NCBI RefSeq assembly: GCF_000721705.1
Contig: NZ_JOJL01000013.1
Coordinates: forward strand, 124,001 to 188,000
Length of the DNA stretch: 64,000 bases
Direction: 5' to 3'
Origin: Actinoplanes subtropicus
Lineage (GTDB): Bacteria; Actinomycetota; Actinomycetes; Mycobacteriales; Micromonosporaceae
The position numbers were made by a program, and so were the translations under genes. Positions 44,715 through 51,556 of the stretch are shown here, one piece after another. The first letter of the stretch is position 1; every line of letters starts with the position of its first letter. Under the pieces are notes generated by a model that was not told the DNA's origin, did no database searches, and worked only from the letters and a program-made list of their open reading frames with translations.

Positions 44715-45507
44715 GACAAAGACCTCCGCTGCGTACGGACATAGAGCAGCCCGAAGATCAGTGCCATGACGATGAGCAGGTTGCCGACGGCGGCCCCGGG
44801 GCCGAACTGCGGCAGCAGGTTGCCGAAGCTCAGCCGGTAGGACCAGGTCGCAAATGTGGTGGAGGCGTCCGTGGGACCGCCACGGGTCATGACCCAGATG
44901 ATGTCGAAGACCTTGAGGGTGTAGACCAGCCCGAGCAGCAGGGTGATGGCGGAGACCGGCCGTAGGAGCGGGAAGGTGACCCGCCAGAAGCGTTGCCATC
45001 CGCTTTGAGCAGGGAGTTGATGACGCCGGAGTCGCTGTTCATCATCCAGGACCAGGTCGAGGCCGAGACGATCAGCGGCAGCAGCCAGGGCACCAGGAAC
45101 AAGGCACGCAGGGTGACGGAGAGCCGGAAGTGCTGGGTGAAGAAGACGGCCAGGGCCATGCCGATGGTGAACTGGAACAGCAGTGACACCCCGGTGAACA
45201 CGATCGTGTGCAGCAACGCCGGCCAGAAGGTCGGGTTTTGGACAACGGCTTGGTAGTTGTCCAGCCCGCTGAACGGCGCCCCGCCCTGGACGAACGACCG
45301 CACCGTGTACTTGTGCAGGCTCAGGTCGAGGTTGCGGTAGAGCGGCCAGGCATAGAAGGCAAGCAGGTAGACCACGACCGGGAGCAGGAACCCCCACGCC
45401 GCCCACTGGCCGGATCCCGTCCGCCGGCCGGATCTCCGACGCGGGGCCCGCGCCGGGGCGGCCGGAGCCGCCTCGGCGCGAGATGCCACCTCGTGCGCCA
45501 CGGTCAC
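44711..45507 (-). pseudogene. Sugar ABC permease, MalF type, internal out-of-frame deletion
   Basis: The front part (GTG at 45507, residues 1-167) has the normal MalF-type transmembrane segments up to SWMMNSDSGVINSLL. The next recognisable sequence, SGWQRFWRVTFPLLRPVSAI, is in another frame. Between them about 50 residues, including the first half of the EAA loop that contacts the ATPase, are missing. The joint lies at about 45005. The tail after it is otherwise complete (VFDIIWVMTRGGPTDAS) and overlaps malG. Without the EAA loop the importer should not work. Confidence 0.85.
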
Positions 45508-46760
45508 TTGGTGGCCGCGGCCGCCGTGGACTGCGCCGCCTTCAGCGCGTCCTGCGGTGACTTGCTGCCCGACAGCGCCGCCTGCACCGCGGTCCAGAGC
45601 GGCTCCGAGATCTTCGGGTACTTCGTGCCCAGGTTGTCGCCGGTGCGGCCCTTGGCGGCCTGGACCGCGTCGACCCAGACCTTCAGCTTCGGGTTGGCGG
45701 CGACCTGCTTCTCCTGGACGGCTGCCACCGGCGCGATGTACGACAGCGTGGTGTCCGTGGTCAGCAGGTTGTCCGGGCTCGTCAAGCAGGACACCAGCTT
45801 CTCCGAGGTCGCGTACCGGTCGGTCTTGCTCTGCACCGGGATCGAGACGAACTCACCGCCGGTGGGCGCCGGTGCGGTGCCGCCCGCGCTGGCGGGGACG
45901 GGGATGATCCCGTACGAGAAACCTAGTTTTTCGGCATTCGCCAGCTGCCAGGTGCCGTTTTCGCTGAAGGCGAAGTCGCCGCTGGCGAACTCCTGCCAAC
46001 TGGTGGTCTGCGTGTTGTTGATGACCGAGTTGGGCGCGTAGCCCTTCTTGAGCCAGTCCGTCCACAGGGTGAGCGCCGAGACCGCCTGCGGCGAGTCCAG
46101 CGCGGTCAGCTGCGCGCCCGACCCCCAGTACCAGGGCAGGAACTGGAACGACCCCTCCTCGGTGCCGATCGCCGAGAACGTGATGCCCTTCTTGCCCTTC
46201 GCCTTCACCTTCTGCAGTGCGGCGGTCAGCGACGGCCAGTCCTTCACCGAGGCGACGTCCACGCCGGCCTTGGTCAGCAGGTCCTTGTTGTAGTAGAGCG
46301 CCAGCGTGTTGGCGCCGATCGGCACACCGTACGTCTTGCCCCCGGTCTGGCCGGCGCCCAGCAGGTTGGGTGCCATCGCCGAGGTGTCGAGCTTGGTCTC
46401 GTCCGTGGACGTGAGCGCGCCCGCCTCGGCGAGCGTGGAGATCACCGGGTTGTCGATGATCAGCACGTCCGGGGAGTTGTTCTGCTGGGCGGCGAGCAGC
46501 GCCTTGTTGGTGAGGTCGGTGGTGTCGTAGCCGGTGCGCTTGACCGTGACACCGGCCGCGGTGCCGCACTTGGTCAGCAGCTTGACCCAGTCCGAGCTGT
46601 CGTCGAACTGCGGGTACGGATCCCAGATGGCGTACGTGCCGCCCCCGCTGGACGACGTCCCGCCCGTTGAAGTGTCGTCGGAATGCGAGCAGGCGCCCAC
46701 GCCACCGGCGATCGCGACCGCGATCAGGGCGGCGCCCATCCTGCGAGCTGATGTCTTCAT
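45504..46760 (-). CDS. Sugar ABC transporter substrate-binding lipoprotein
   Basis: A 418-residue family-1 extracellular solute-binding protein (MalE/SBP_bac_1). The lipobox GGVGAC gives an acylated Cys near residue 23. Mature parts are TYAIWDPYPQFDDSSDW and, later, TYGVPIGANTLALYYNKDLL, typical of oligosaccharide binders. GAGAGG precedes the ATG; an upstream extension lacks coding character. It is first in the operon behind a strong promoter with two operator copies. The ligand is unknown; the hydrolases behind it suggest an oligosaccharide. Confidence 0.9.
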   Translation of the reverse strand: MKTSARRMGAALIAVAIAGGVGACSHSDDTSTGGTSSSGGGTYAIWDPYPQFDDSSDWVKLLTKCGTAAGVTVKRTGYDTTDLTNKALLAAQQNNSPDVLIIDNPVISTLAEAGALTSTDETKLDTSAMAPNLLGAGQTGGKTYGVPIGANTLALYYNKDLLTKAGVDVASVKDWPSLTAALQKVKAKGKKGITFSAIGTEEGSFQFLPWYWGSGAQLTALDSPQAVSALTLWTDWLKKGYAPNSVINNTQTTSWQEFASGDFAFSENGTWQLANAEKLGFSYGIIPVPASAGGTAPAPTGGEFVSIPVQSKTDRYATSEKLVSCLTSPDNLLTTDTTLSYIAPVAAVQEKQVAANPKLKVWVDAVQAAKGRTGDNLGTKYPKISEPLWTAVQAALSGSKSPQDALKAAQSTAAAATK

Positions 46761-46783
46761 ATCTGGCCTCTCGGTGCCGGAGA

Positions 46784-46806
46784 GAATCGGTTCGACGAAT
46801 CGGTTC
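46784..46806. promoter_or_regulatory. Two LacI-type operators before the sugar operon
   Basis: Two GAATCGGTTC copies (46784-46793 and 46797-46806), 13 bp apart, between the -10 and the RBS of the binding-protein gene. The same 10-mer appears twice in inverse orientation before the LacI gene. Confidence 0.7.
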
Positions 46807-46812
46807 GACAGG

Positions 46813-46841
46813 ACGATAGGACCCGCCCACGAGCCGGTCAA
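46813..46841 (-). promoter_or_regulatory. Promoter of the sugar operon
   Basis: On the minus strand TTGACC, 17 bases, TATCGT, directly upstream of the two operators. Confidence 0.6.
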
Positions 46842-46871
46842 GGGGGCAGATTTCACGGTCGCGATACACCA

Positions 46872-46901
46872 TTGACATCGTTCAGTGATCGATTTTACGC
46901 T
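46872..46901 (+). promoter_or_regulatory. Promoter of the LacI gene
   Basis: TTGACA, 18 bases, TACGCT on the plus strand, followed by two operator copies, so the regulator probably represses itself. Confidence 0.45.
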
Positions 46902-46908
46902 GCGCAGC

Positions 46909-46990
46909 GAACCGATTCGCCACCTACTTCGACCCGGCGAAGAGCCGCAGCGGGCGCTACGTCAAGCTGATCTGCGTGGTGAACCGATTC
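46909..46990. promoter_or_regulatory. Two LacI-type operators before the LacI gene
   Basis: GAACCGATTC at 46909-46918 and 46981-46990: the reverse complement of the two sites on the other side. The second ends 14 bases before the LacI ATG. Confidence 0.65.
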
Positions 46991-47004
46991 GTGAGGAGTC
47001 CGAG

Positions 47005-48015
47005 ATGAACATCGGCGAGATCGCCCGCCGGGCCGGGGTGTCCCGCAGCACCGTCTCGTACGCTCTCAGCGGGAAACGCACCGTGTCCGAGGAGACCCGC
47101 CGGCGCATCCAGGCGGTCATCGACGAGCTGGACTATCGCCCGAACGCCGCGGCCCGCGCGTTGAAGGAGGGCCGCACCCGTACGCTCGGCCTGGTCATCC
47201 CGCCCGCCAGCCTGCGCCTGACCGACATGCAGCTGGGCTTCGTCGCCAGCGTGGTCGAGGCGGCCGCCCGCGCCGACCTGGACGTGCTGCTCTCCCCCTC
47301 CGGCGGCGACCACGACCGCTCCTTCGAGCGCGTGGTCAGCGGCCGCCGCGTCGACGGCGTCATCCTCATGGAGATCCGCCTCGAGGACGAGCGCGTCACC
47401 CGGCTGCAGCAGACCGGCCTGCCGTTCGTCACCATCGGCCACACCGCCCACCCGCACGGCACCTGCTGGGTCGACCTCGACTACGCCGCCCTGATCGCCC
47501 GCTGCGTGCACCACCTGGCCGACCTCGGCCACCGCCGCCTGGCCCTGATCAACCGCTCCACCGAGCTGGTCGCCGCCGGGTACGGCCCCGCCCAGCGCGC
47601 CCTGGCCGGCTTCACCGAGGCCGTCACCCAGCGCGGGCTGACCGGCGTCGACCTGTGCTGCGCCGACGACGCGCCGAGCGGCGAGACCTGCTTCGAACAG
47701 CTGCGCGCGGACCACCCCGAGGTCACCGCGATCGCCACCATCAACGAGGCCGCCCTGCCCGGCATCCAGCGCGCGGCGGAACGGGCCGGCCTCGCGATCC
47801 CGGCCGACCTGTCCATCGCCGGCGTCGCCGCCCGGCACTGGGCCGAGGACTTCCGCCCACCCCTGACCGCCGCCGACGTGCCGACCGAGATGGGCGCGCA
47901 CGCCGTCGACCTGCTCCTGGAACGCATCGCCACGCCGGACTCCCCGCCCCGGCACCTGCTGCTCACCCCGCCGATCTCCCTGCGCTCCAGCACGGGACCG
48001 GCACCCACCCGGTAA
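47005..48015 (+). CDS. LacI-family repressor of the sugar operon
   Basis: A 336-residue LacI/GalR repressor. The HTH is at the very N-terminus (MNIGEIARRAGVSRSTVSYAL) with the hinge helix RPNAAARALKEGRT, then the periplasmic-binding-like effector domain (about 62-330; TLGLVIPPASLRLTD, FVTIGHTAHPHGTCW). GAGGAG precedes the ATG. It is divergent from the sugar operon and both promoters carry the same operator, so it should repress the operon and itself until a sugar binds. Confidence 0.93.
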   Translation: MNIGEIARRAGVSRSTVSYALSGKRTVSEETRRRIQAVIDELDYRPNAAARALKEGRTRTLGLVIPPASLRLTDMQLGFVASVVEAAARADLDVLLSPSGGDHDRSFERVVSGRRVDGVILMEIRLEDERVTRLQQTGLPFVTIGHTAHPHGTCWVDLDYAALIARCVHHLADLGHRRLALINRSTELVAAGYGPAQRALAGFTEAVTQRGLTGVDLCCADDAPSGETCFEQLRADHPEVTAIATINEAALPGIQRAAERAGLAIPADLSIAGVAARHWAEDFRPPLTAADVPTEMGAHAVDLLLERIATPDSPPRHLLLTPPISLRSSTGPAPTR

Positions 48016-48033
48016 CCCGTCCCGCCCCGTCCG

Positions 48034-48056
48034 GGGGCGAGCCGCCGGCTCGCCCC
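48034..48056. terminator. Bidirectional terminator, LacI / cupin
   Basis: Perfect 10-bp arms GGGGCGAGCC / GGCTCGCCCC with a 3-base loop between two convergent genes. Confidence 0.7.
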
Positions 48057-48075
48057 GCGCTCCCCAGGACGGAGC

Positions 48076-48483
48076 TCAGCGCAGGTTCGCCCTCTCGTAC
48101 TGCTCGGCGGTGACGGGTTCGAGCCACGTGGTCGGATCGCCGCCGTCGGGCTTGGCTTCGAGCATGGCGAGGTGGCTCATGAAGGTGTCGGCGGCCGCGC
48201 CGTGCCAGTGGTCCTCGTCCGGTGGGCAGACCACCGTCTCGCCGGCGTGGATGCGCAGCACGGATCCGTCGCGGGTACCGACCAGGCCGACGCCCTCGGT
48301 GACGTGCAGGGTCTGCCCGACCGCGTGCGAGTGCCAGTTGGTGCGGGACCCCGGGGTGAACCGGACGAGCGCCACGATCATCCGCGACGGCCCGCTGCCG
48401 GTGTAGATCGGCGTCAGGTAGACATCGCCGATGAACGTCTGCGCCGGCGTCTTCACCGTCGGGCGTACGGGCAGCTTCTCCAT
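48076..48483 (-). CDS. Small cupin-domain protein
   Basis: A 135-residue single-cupin protein. The metal-binding motif reads NWHSHAVGQTLHVTEG near residue 50 and the second motif AGETVVCPPDEDHWHGA near residue 80. It resembles cupins annotated as carboxymuconolactone- or hydroxynitrile-lyase-associated; activity unknown. The ATG follows GAGGAGCAAAAC. It is divergent from an XRE regulator that probably controls it. Confidence 0.85.
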   Translation of the reverse strand: MEKLPVRPTVKTPAQTFIGDVYLTPIYTGSGPSRMIVALVRFTPGSRTNWHSHAVGQTLHVTEGVGLVGTRDGSVLRIHAGETVVCPPDEDHWHGAAADTFMSHLAMLEAKPDGGDPTTWLEPVTAEQYERANLR

Positions 48484-48524
48484 GTTTTGCTCCTCGCCGG
48501 TAGGACCGAAACCAAGACCCATCG

Positions 48525-48554
48525 AACCCTCCCGTACGCATCAGCGGGAGGGTT
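48525..48554. promoter_or_regulatory. Inverted repeat covering the XRE gene RBS
   Basis: Perfect 10-bp arms AACCCTCCCG / CGGGAGGGTT, 10-base loop, in the divergent cupin/XRE gap. The right arm contains GGGAGGG, the only good ribosome-binding site for the upstream XRE start. It may be a protein operator or an RNA hairpin that hides the RBS. Confidence 0.55.
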
Positions 48555-48558
48555 TGCC

Positions 48559-49482
48559 ATGGCAGGTAATGACAGGACCCCCATGCCGGCCCGCCGCCGC
48601 CGTACCGTGGCCAGCATGGACACCCAGGGCGACGTGCGCGAGTTCCTGGCCTCCCGGCGCGCCCGGATCACCCCCGAGCAGGCCGGCCTGCCCACCTACG
48701 GCGGCACCCGCCGCGTCGCCGGCCTGCGCCGCGCCGAGGTCGCCCTGCTCGCCGGGGTCAGCCCCGACTACTACATCCGCCTCGAACGCGGGAACCTGTC
48801 CGGCGTCTCCGACAGCGTCCTGGACGCCATCGCCCGCGCCCTGCGACTCGACGAGGCCGAACGATCCCACCTGTACGACCTCGCCCGCGCCGCCAGCACC
48901 AGCCCCCGAGCCCGGCGGCGCCCCGCCCGGCAGCAGATCCGGCCCGGCGTGCGCAGCCTGCTGGACGCGATGACCGACGCCCCCGCGTTCGTCCGCAACG
49001 GCCGGCTCGACATCCTCGCGAGCAACCCGCTGGGGCGGGCCCTCTACTCCCCCGCCTTCGCCGCCCCCGGACAACCGGTCAACCTGGCCCGATTCTGCTT
49101 CCTCGACCCGGCCGCCGAAGAGTTCTACCCGCACTGGAGCGACTCCGCCGACACCACCGTCTACCTGCTGCGCACGGAGGCCGGCCGCGACCCGTACAAC
49201 AAGGCCCTGAGCGACCTGGTCGGCGAGCTCGCCACCCGCAGCGACGACTTCCGGACCCGCTGGGCGGCGCACAACGTGCGGCTGCACCAGAACGGCGTCA
49301 AGAGCTTCCGGCACCCCGTGGTGGGCCGGCTCGACCTCGCCTTCGAGGCCATGCCCCTGCCCGCCGACCCGGGCCTGACCCTGACCGCCTACAGCGCCGA
49401 GGCCGGCACTCCGGCGCACGACACGCTGCGGCTGCTGGCCAGCTGGGCCGCGAGCGCGGATCAGCGGGAACAGCCACGCTGA
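48559..49482 (+). CDS. XRE-family regulator with MmyB-like ligand domain
   Basis: A 307-residue regulator. The XRE HTH lies about 45-95 (GLRRAEVALLAGVSPDYYIRLERG), followed by an MLTR/MmyB-like domain (about 130-300; AFVRNGRLDILASNPLGRALY, FRTRWAAHNVRLHQNGVK), which in this family senses small molecules. Such proteins often repress a divergent short-chain dehydrogenase or cupin. I used the ATG with GGGAGGG upstream; homologues more often begin at the later ATG 48616 (MDTQGDVREFLASRR). Confidence 0.9.
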   Translation: MAGNDRTPMPARRRRTVASMDTQGDVREFLASRRARITPEQAGLPTYGGTRRVAGLRRAEVALLAGVSPDYYIRLERGNLSGVSDSVLDAIARALRLDEAERSHLYDLARAASTSPRARRRPARQQIRPGVRSLLDAMTDAPAFVRNGRLDILASNPLGRALYSPAFAAPGQPVNLARFCFLDPAAEEFYPHWSDSADTTVYLLRTEAGRDPYNKALSDLVGELATRSDDFRTRWAAHNVRLHQNGVKSFRHPVVGRLDLAFEAMPLPADPGLTLTAYSAEAGTPAHDTLRLLASWAASADQREQPR

Positions 49483-49569
49483 GACGACGGGCCGCCCGGA
49501 TCGAGCATTCTCCGCGCGGCGCGCCATGATCGGTGCTGTTGATGTCGGGCGATGAGGGAGCGGCGGGCT

Positions 49570-50052
49570 GTGGGCGTTTCGACGGCGCGGGAGGCGGCGA
49601 ACGACGATCTGGTGCTGGCCTTCGGCCGGTTGCTGGGTGCGGCCAACCGGTTGGAGCACATCCTGGGGCGGGCGATCGAGGCCGAGTGCGGGATCACCCA
49701 TCTCGTGTTCGAGGTGCTGCTGATCCTGGGCCGGGCCGGTGAGCCCGGCCTGTCGATGGGCGCCATCGCGCAGGAACAGGTGCTCACCACCGGCGGGGTG
49801 ACCCGGCTCATCGACCGGATGGCGGCGGCGGGCCTGGTCGAGCGGACCGGCGACCCGGCGGACCGGCGGGCCCGGCTGGTGCGGCTCACGACCCAAGGCG
49901 AAGAGATGGTCGTACGGACGGCGCGGCTGCACGTGGAGAACATCCGGCGGTACTTCGTCGAGCCGCTGCCGCCGGAGGACCTCGACCGTTTCGCCGAGGA
50001 CCTGCGGATTCTCAGCCACTCGGCGCGGGACGCGCTGCCTCGCCTGCGCTGA
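49570..50052 (+). CDS. MarR-family regulator
   Basis: A 160-residue MarR protein. The winged HTH is in SMGAIAQEQVLTTGGVTRLID, wing ERTGDPADRRARLVRLT, flanked by dimerisation helices. The GTG follows GAGGGAG; ATG 49552 is an alternative. It lies upstream of, and in line with, a DsbA-like and a metallo-beta-lactamase-fold gene, with an inverted repeat between, so it probably controls them. Confidence 0.9.
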   Translation: MGVSTAREAANDDLVLAFGRLLGAANRLEHILGRAIEAECGITHLVFEVLLILGRAGEPGLSMGAIAQEQVLTTGGVTRLIDRMAAAGLVERTGDPADRRARLVRLTTQGEEMVVRTARLHVENIRRYFVEPLPPEDLDRFAEDLRILSHSARDALPRLR

Positions 50053-50086
50053 TCGCTGGGACCTCGATCACACGGGACGCGGAAAT

Positions 50087-50117
50087 ACCTGACTTCTCAG
50101 ATATTGTTCCGTCAGGT
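50087..50117. promoter_or_regulatory. Inverted repeat before the DsbA-like gene
   Basis: ACCTGAC and GTCAGGT separated by 17 AT-richer bases, ending 15 bases before the next ATG. A candidate operator for the MarR protein just upstream. Confidence 0.45.
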
Positions 50118-50132
50118 GAAAGCGAGGTCCCG

Positions 50133-50735
50133 ATGAAGCTCGTCTACGTGTTCGACGCCTACTGCGGCTGGTCCCACGGATTCGCCCGTACGCTGCTGGA
50201 GGTCGCCGGCCGCCGGCCCGACCTGCCGATCGAGGTGGTCTCCGGCGGCCTGTTCACCGGGCCCCGCCGGGTGCCCATCCGGCGGTTCGGCTACGTCCAG
50301 GGCGCCAACGCCCAGATCACCAAACTGACCGGTGCCGAGTTCGGCGACGCCTACCAGCGCCTGATCGCCGACGGCTCGTTCGTGATGGACTCCGAGGCCG
50401 CCGCCCGCGGCTTCGCGGCGCTGCGCCAGGCCGCCCCCGAGCGCGCCGCGGAGCTGGCCGCCGCGCTGCAGCACGCCTTCTACGTCGACGGCCGCAGCCT
50501 CTCCGACGCGGACACCTACCGGGCCGTCGCCGAGGCGGCCGGGCTGGACGGCGACGCCGTCGTCGCCGCCTTCCTGGCGCCCGAGGCCGCGGCCACCGCC
50601 CAGGCCGACTTCGCCCGCTCCGCGACCCTCGGCGTGACCGGCTTCCCGACGCTGCTCGCCGTGACGGACGACCGGATCACCGTGCTCGCCAGCGGCAACG
50701 CCACGGCCGACGAGGTCATCCGCCGCCTTTCCTGA
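50133..50735 (+). CDS. DsbA-family thioredoxin-fold protein
   Basis: A 200-residue DsbA-like protein without signal peptide, so cytoplasmic. The active-site segment is DAYCGWSHGF: a CxxS motif in place of the usual CxxC. The cis-Pro loop reads GVTGFPTLLA near residue 170. Such FrnE/HCCA-isomerase-like proteins act as thiol isomerases or glutathione-linked enzymes; a single Cys argues against a classical oxidase. It is followed by the metallo-beta-lactamase gene after 16 bases. Confidence 0.87.
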   Translation: MKLVYVFDAYCGWSHGFARTLLEVAGRRPDLPIEVVSGGLFTGPRRVPIRRFGYVQGANAQITKLTGAEFGDAYQRLIADGSFVMDSEAAARGFAALRQAAPERAAELAAALQHAFYVDGRSLSDADTYRAVAEAAGLDGDAVVAAFLAPEAAATAQADFARSATLGVTGFPTLLAVTDDRITVLASGNATADEVIRRLS

Positions 50736-50751
50736 CCCGCGAGGAGCCCCG

Positions 50752-51546
50752 ATGAGCACGCTCGACTTCACCGTCCTCGACCTCGACTTCCCCGCCGGCA
50801 GCAAGAACAAGACCGCCACCCTGGTCACCGGCGAGCACGACGCGCTGCTGGTCGACGCCGGCTTCACCCGGGCCGACGGCCACCGCCTGGTCGCCGCCGT
50901 CCTCGACGCCGGCAAGCGGCTGACCACCGTGGTGATCAGCCACGGCGACCCCGACTTCTACTTCGGCGCCGAGGTGGTGGCCGACGCCTTCCCCGACGCG
51001 GTCTTCGTGGCGACGCCGCACACCATCGAGCACATTCAGCATTCGTACGAGGGGAAGCTCAAGGCCTGGGCCGCGCTCGGCCCGAACCTGCCCACCCGGC
51101 TCGTCGACCTCCGGCCGCTGACCGGCGACCTCACGCTGGAGGGCCACGGCTTCGAGCTGCGCGGCGGGCCCGACCGGCAGTACCTGTGGCAGCCGGAGCA
51201 CCGGGCCGTCCTCGGCGGCGTGCTGCTCTTCCAGCACGAGCACGTGTGGGTCGCCGACACCCCGACCCCCGAGGAGCGGGCCGCCTGGATCGGTCAGCTC
51301 GACCAGATGGCGGCCCTCGACCCGGAGCTGGTCGTGCCCGGGCACCGCCTGCCGGACGGCCCCGCCGACGCCACGGCCATCGCCAACACCCGCGAGTACC
51401 TGGTCGCCTTCGAGCAGGAGCTGGCCAAGGCGGACGACGGCGCGGCGGTGACCGAGGCGCTGGTCGGGCGCTATCCCGGCTACGGCATGCGGATCGCCGC
51501 GCAGATCGGCGCCAAGGTCGCCAAGGGCGAGATGACCTGGGGCTGA
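50752..51546 (+). CDS. Metallo-beta-lactamase-fold hydrolase with atypical metal motif
   Basis: A 264-residue MBL-fold protein. The central motif is SHGDPDFYFG instead of HxHxDH, a variant seen in a distinct subfamily (Vmh-type); other expected ligands are in ADTPTPEER and PGHRLPDG. GAGG precedes the ATG. It forms an operon with the DsbA-like gene under the MarR regulator. Substrate unknown; quorum-signal or thioester hydrolysis would be guesses. Confidence 0.87.
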   Translation: MSTLDFTVLDLDFPAGSKNKTATLVTGEHDALLVDAGFTRADGHRLVAAVLDAGKRLTTVVISHGDPDFYFGAEVVADAFPDAVFVATPHTIEHIQHSYEGKLKAWAALGPNLPTRLVDLRPLTGDLTLEGHGFELRGGPDRQYLWQPEHRAVLGGVLLFQHEHVWVADTPTPEERAAWIGQLDQMAALDPELVVPGHRLPDGPADATAIANTREYLVAFEQELAKADDGAAVTEALVGRYPGYGMRIAAQIGAKVAKGEMTWG

Positions 51547-51556
51547 GGGACGCCTA

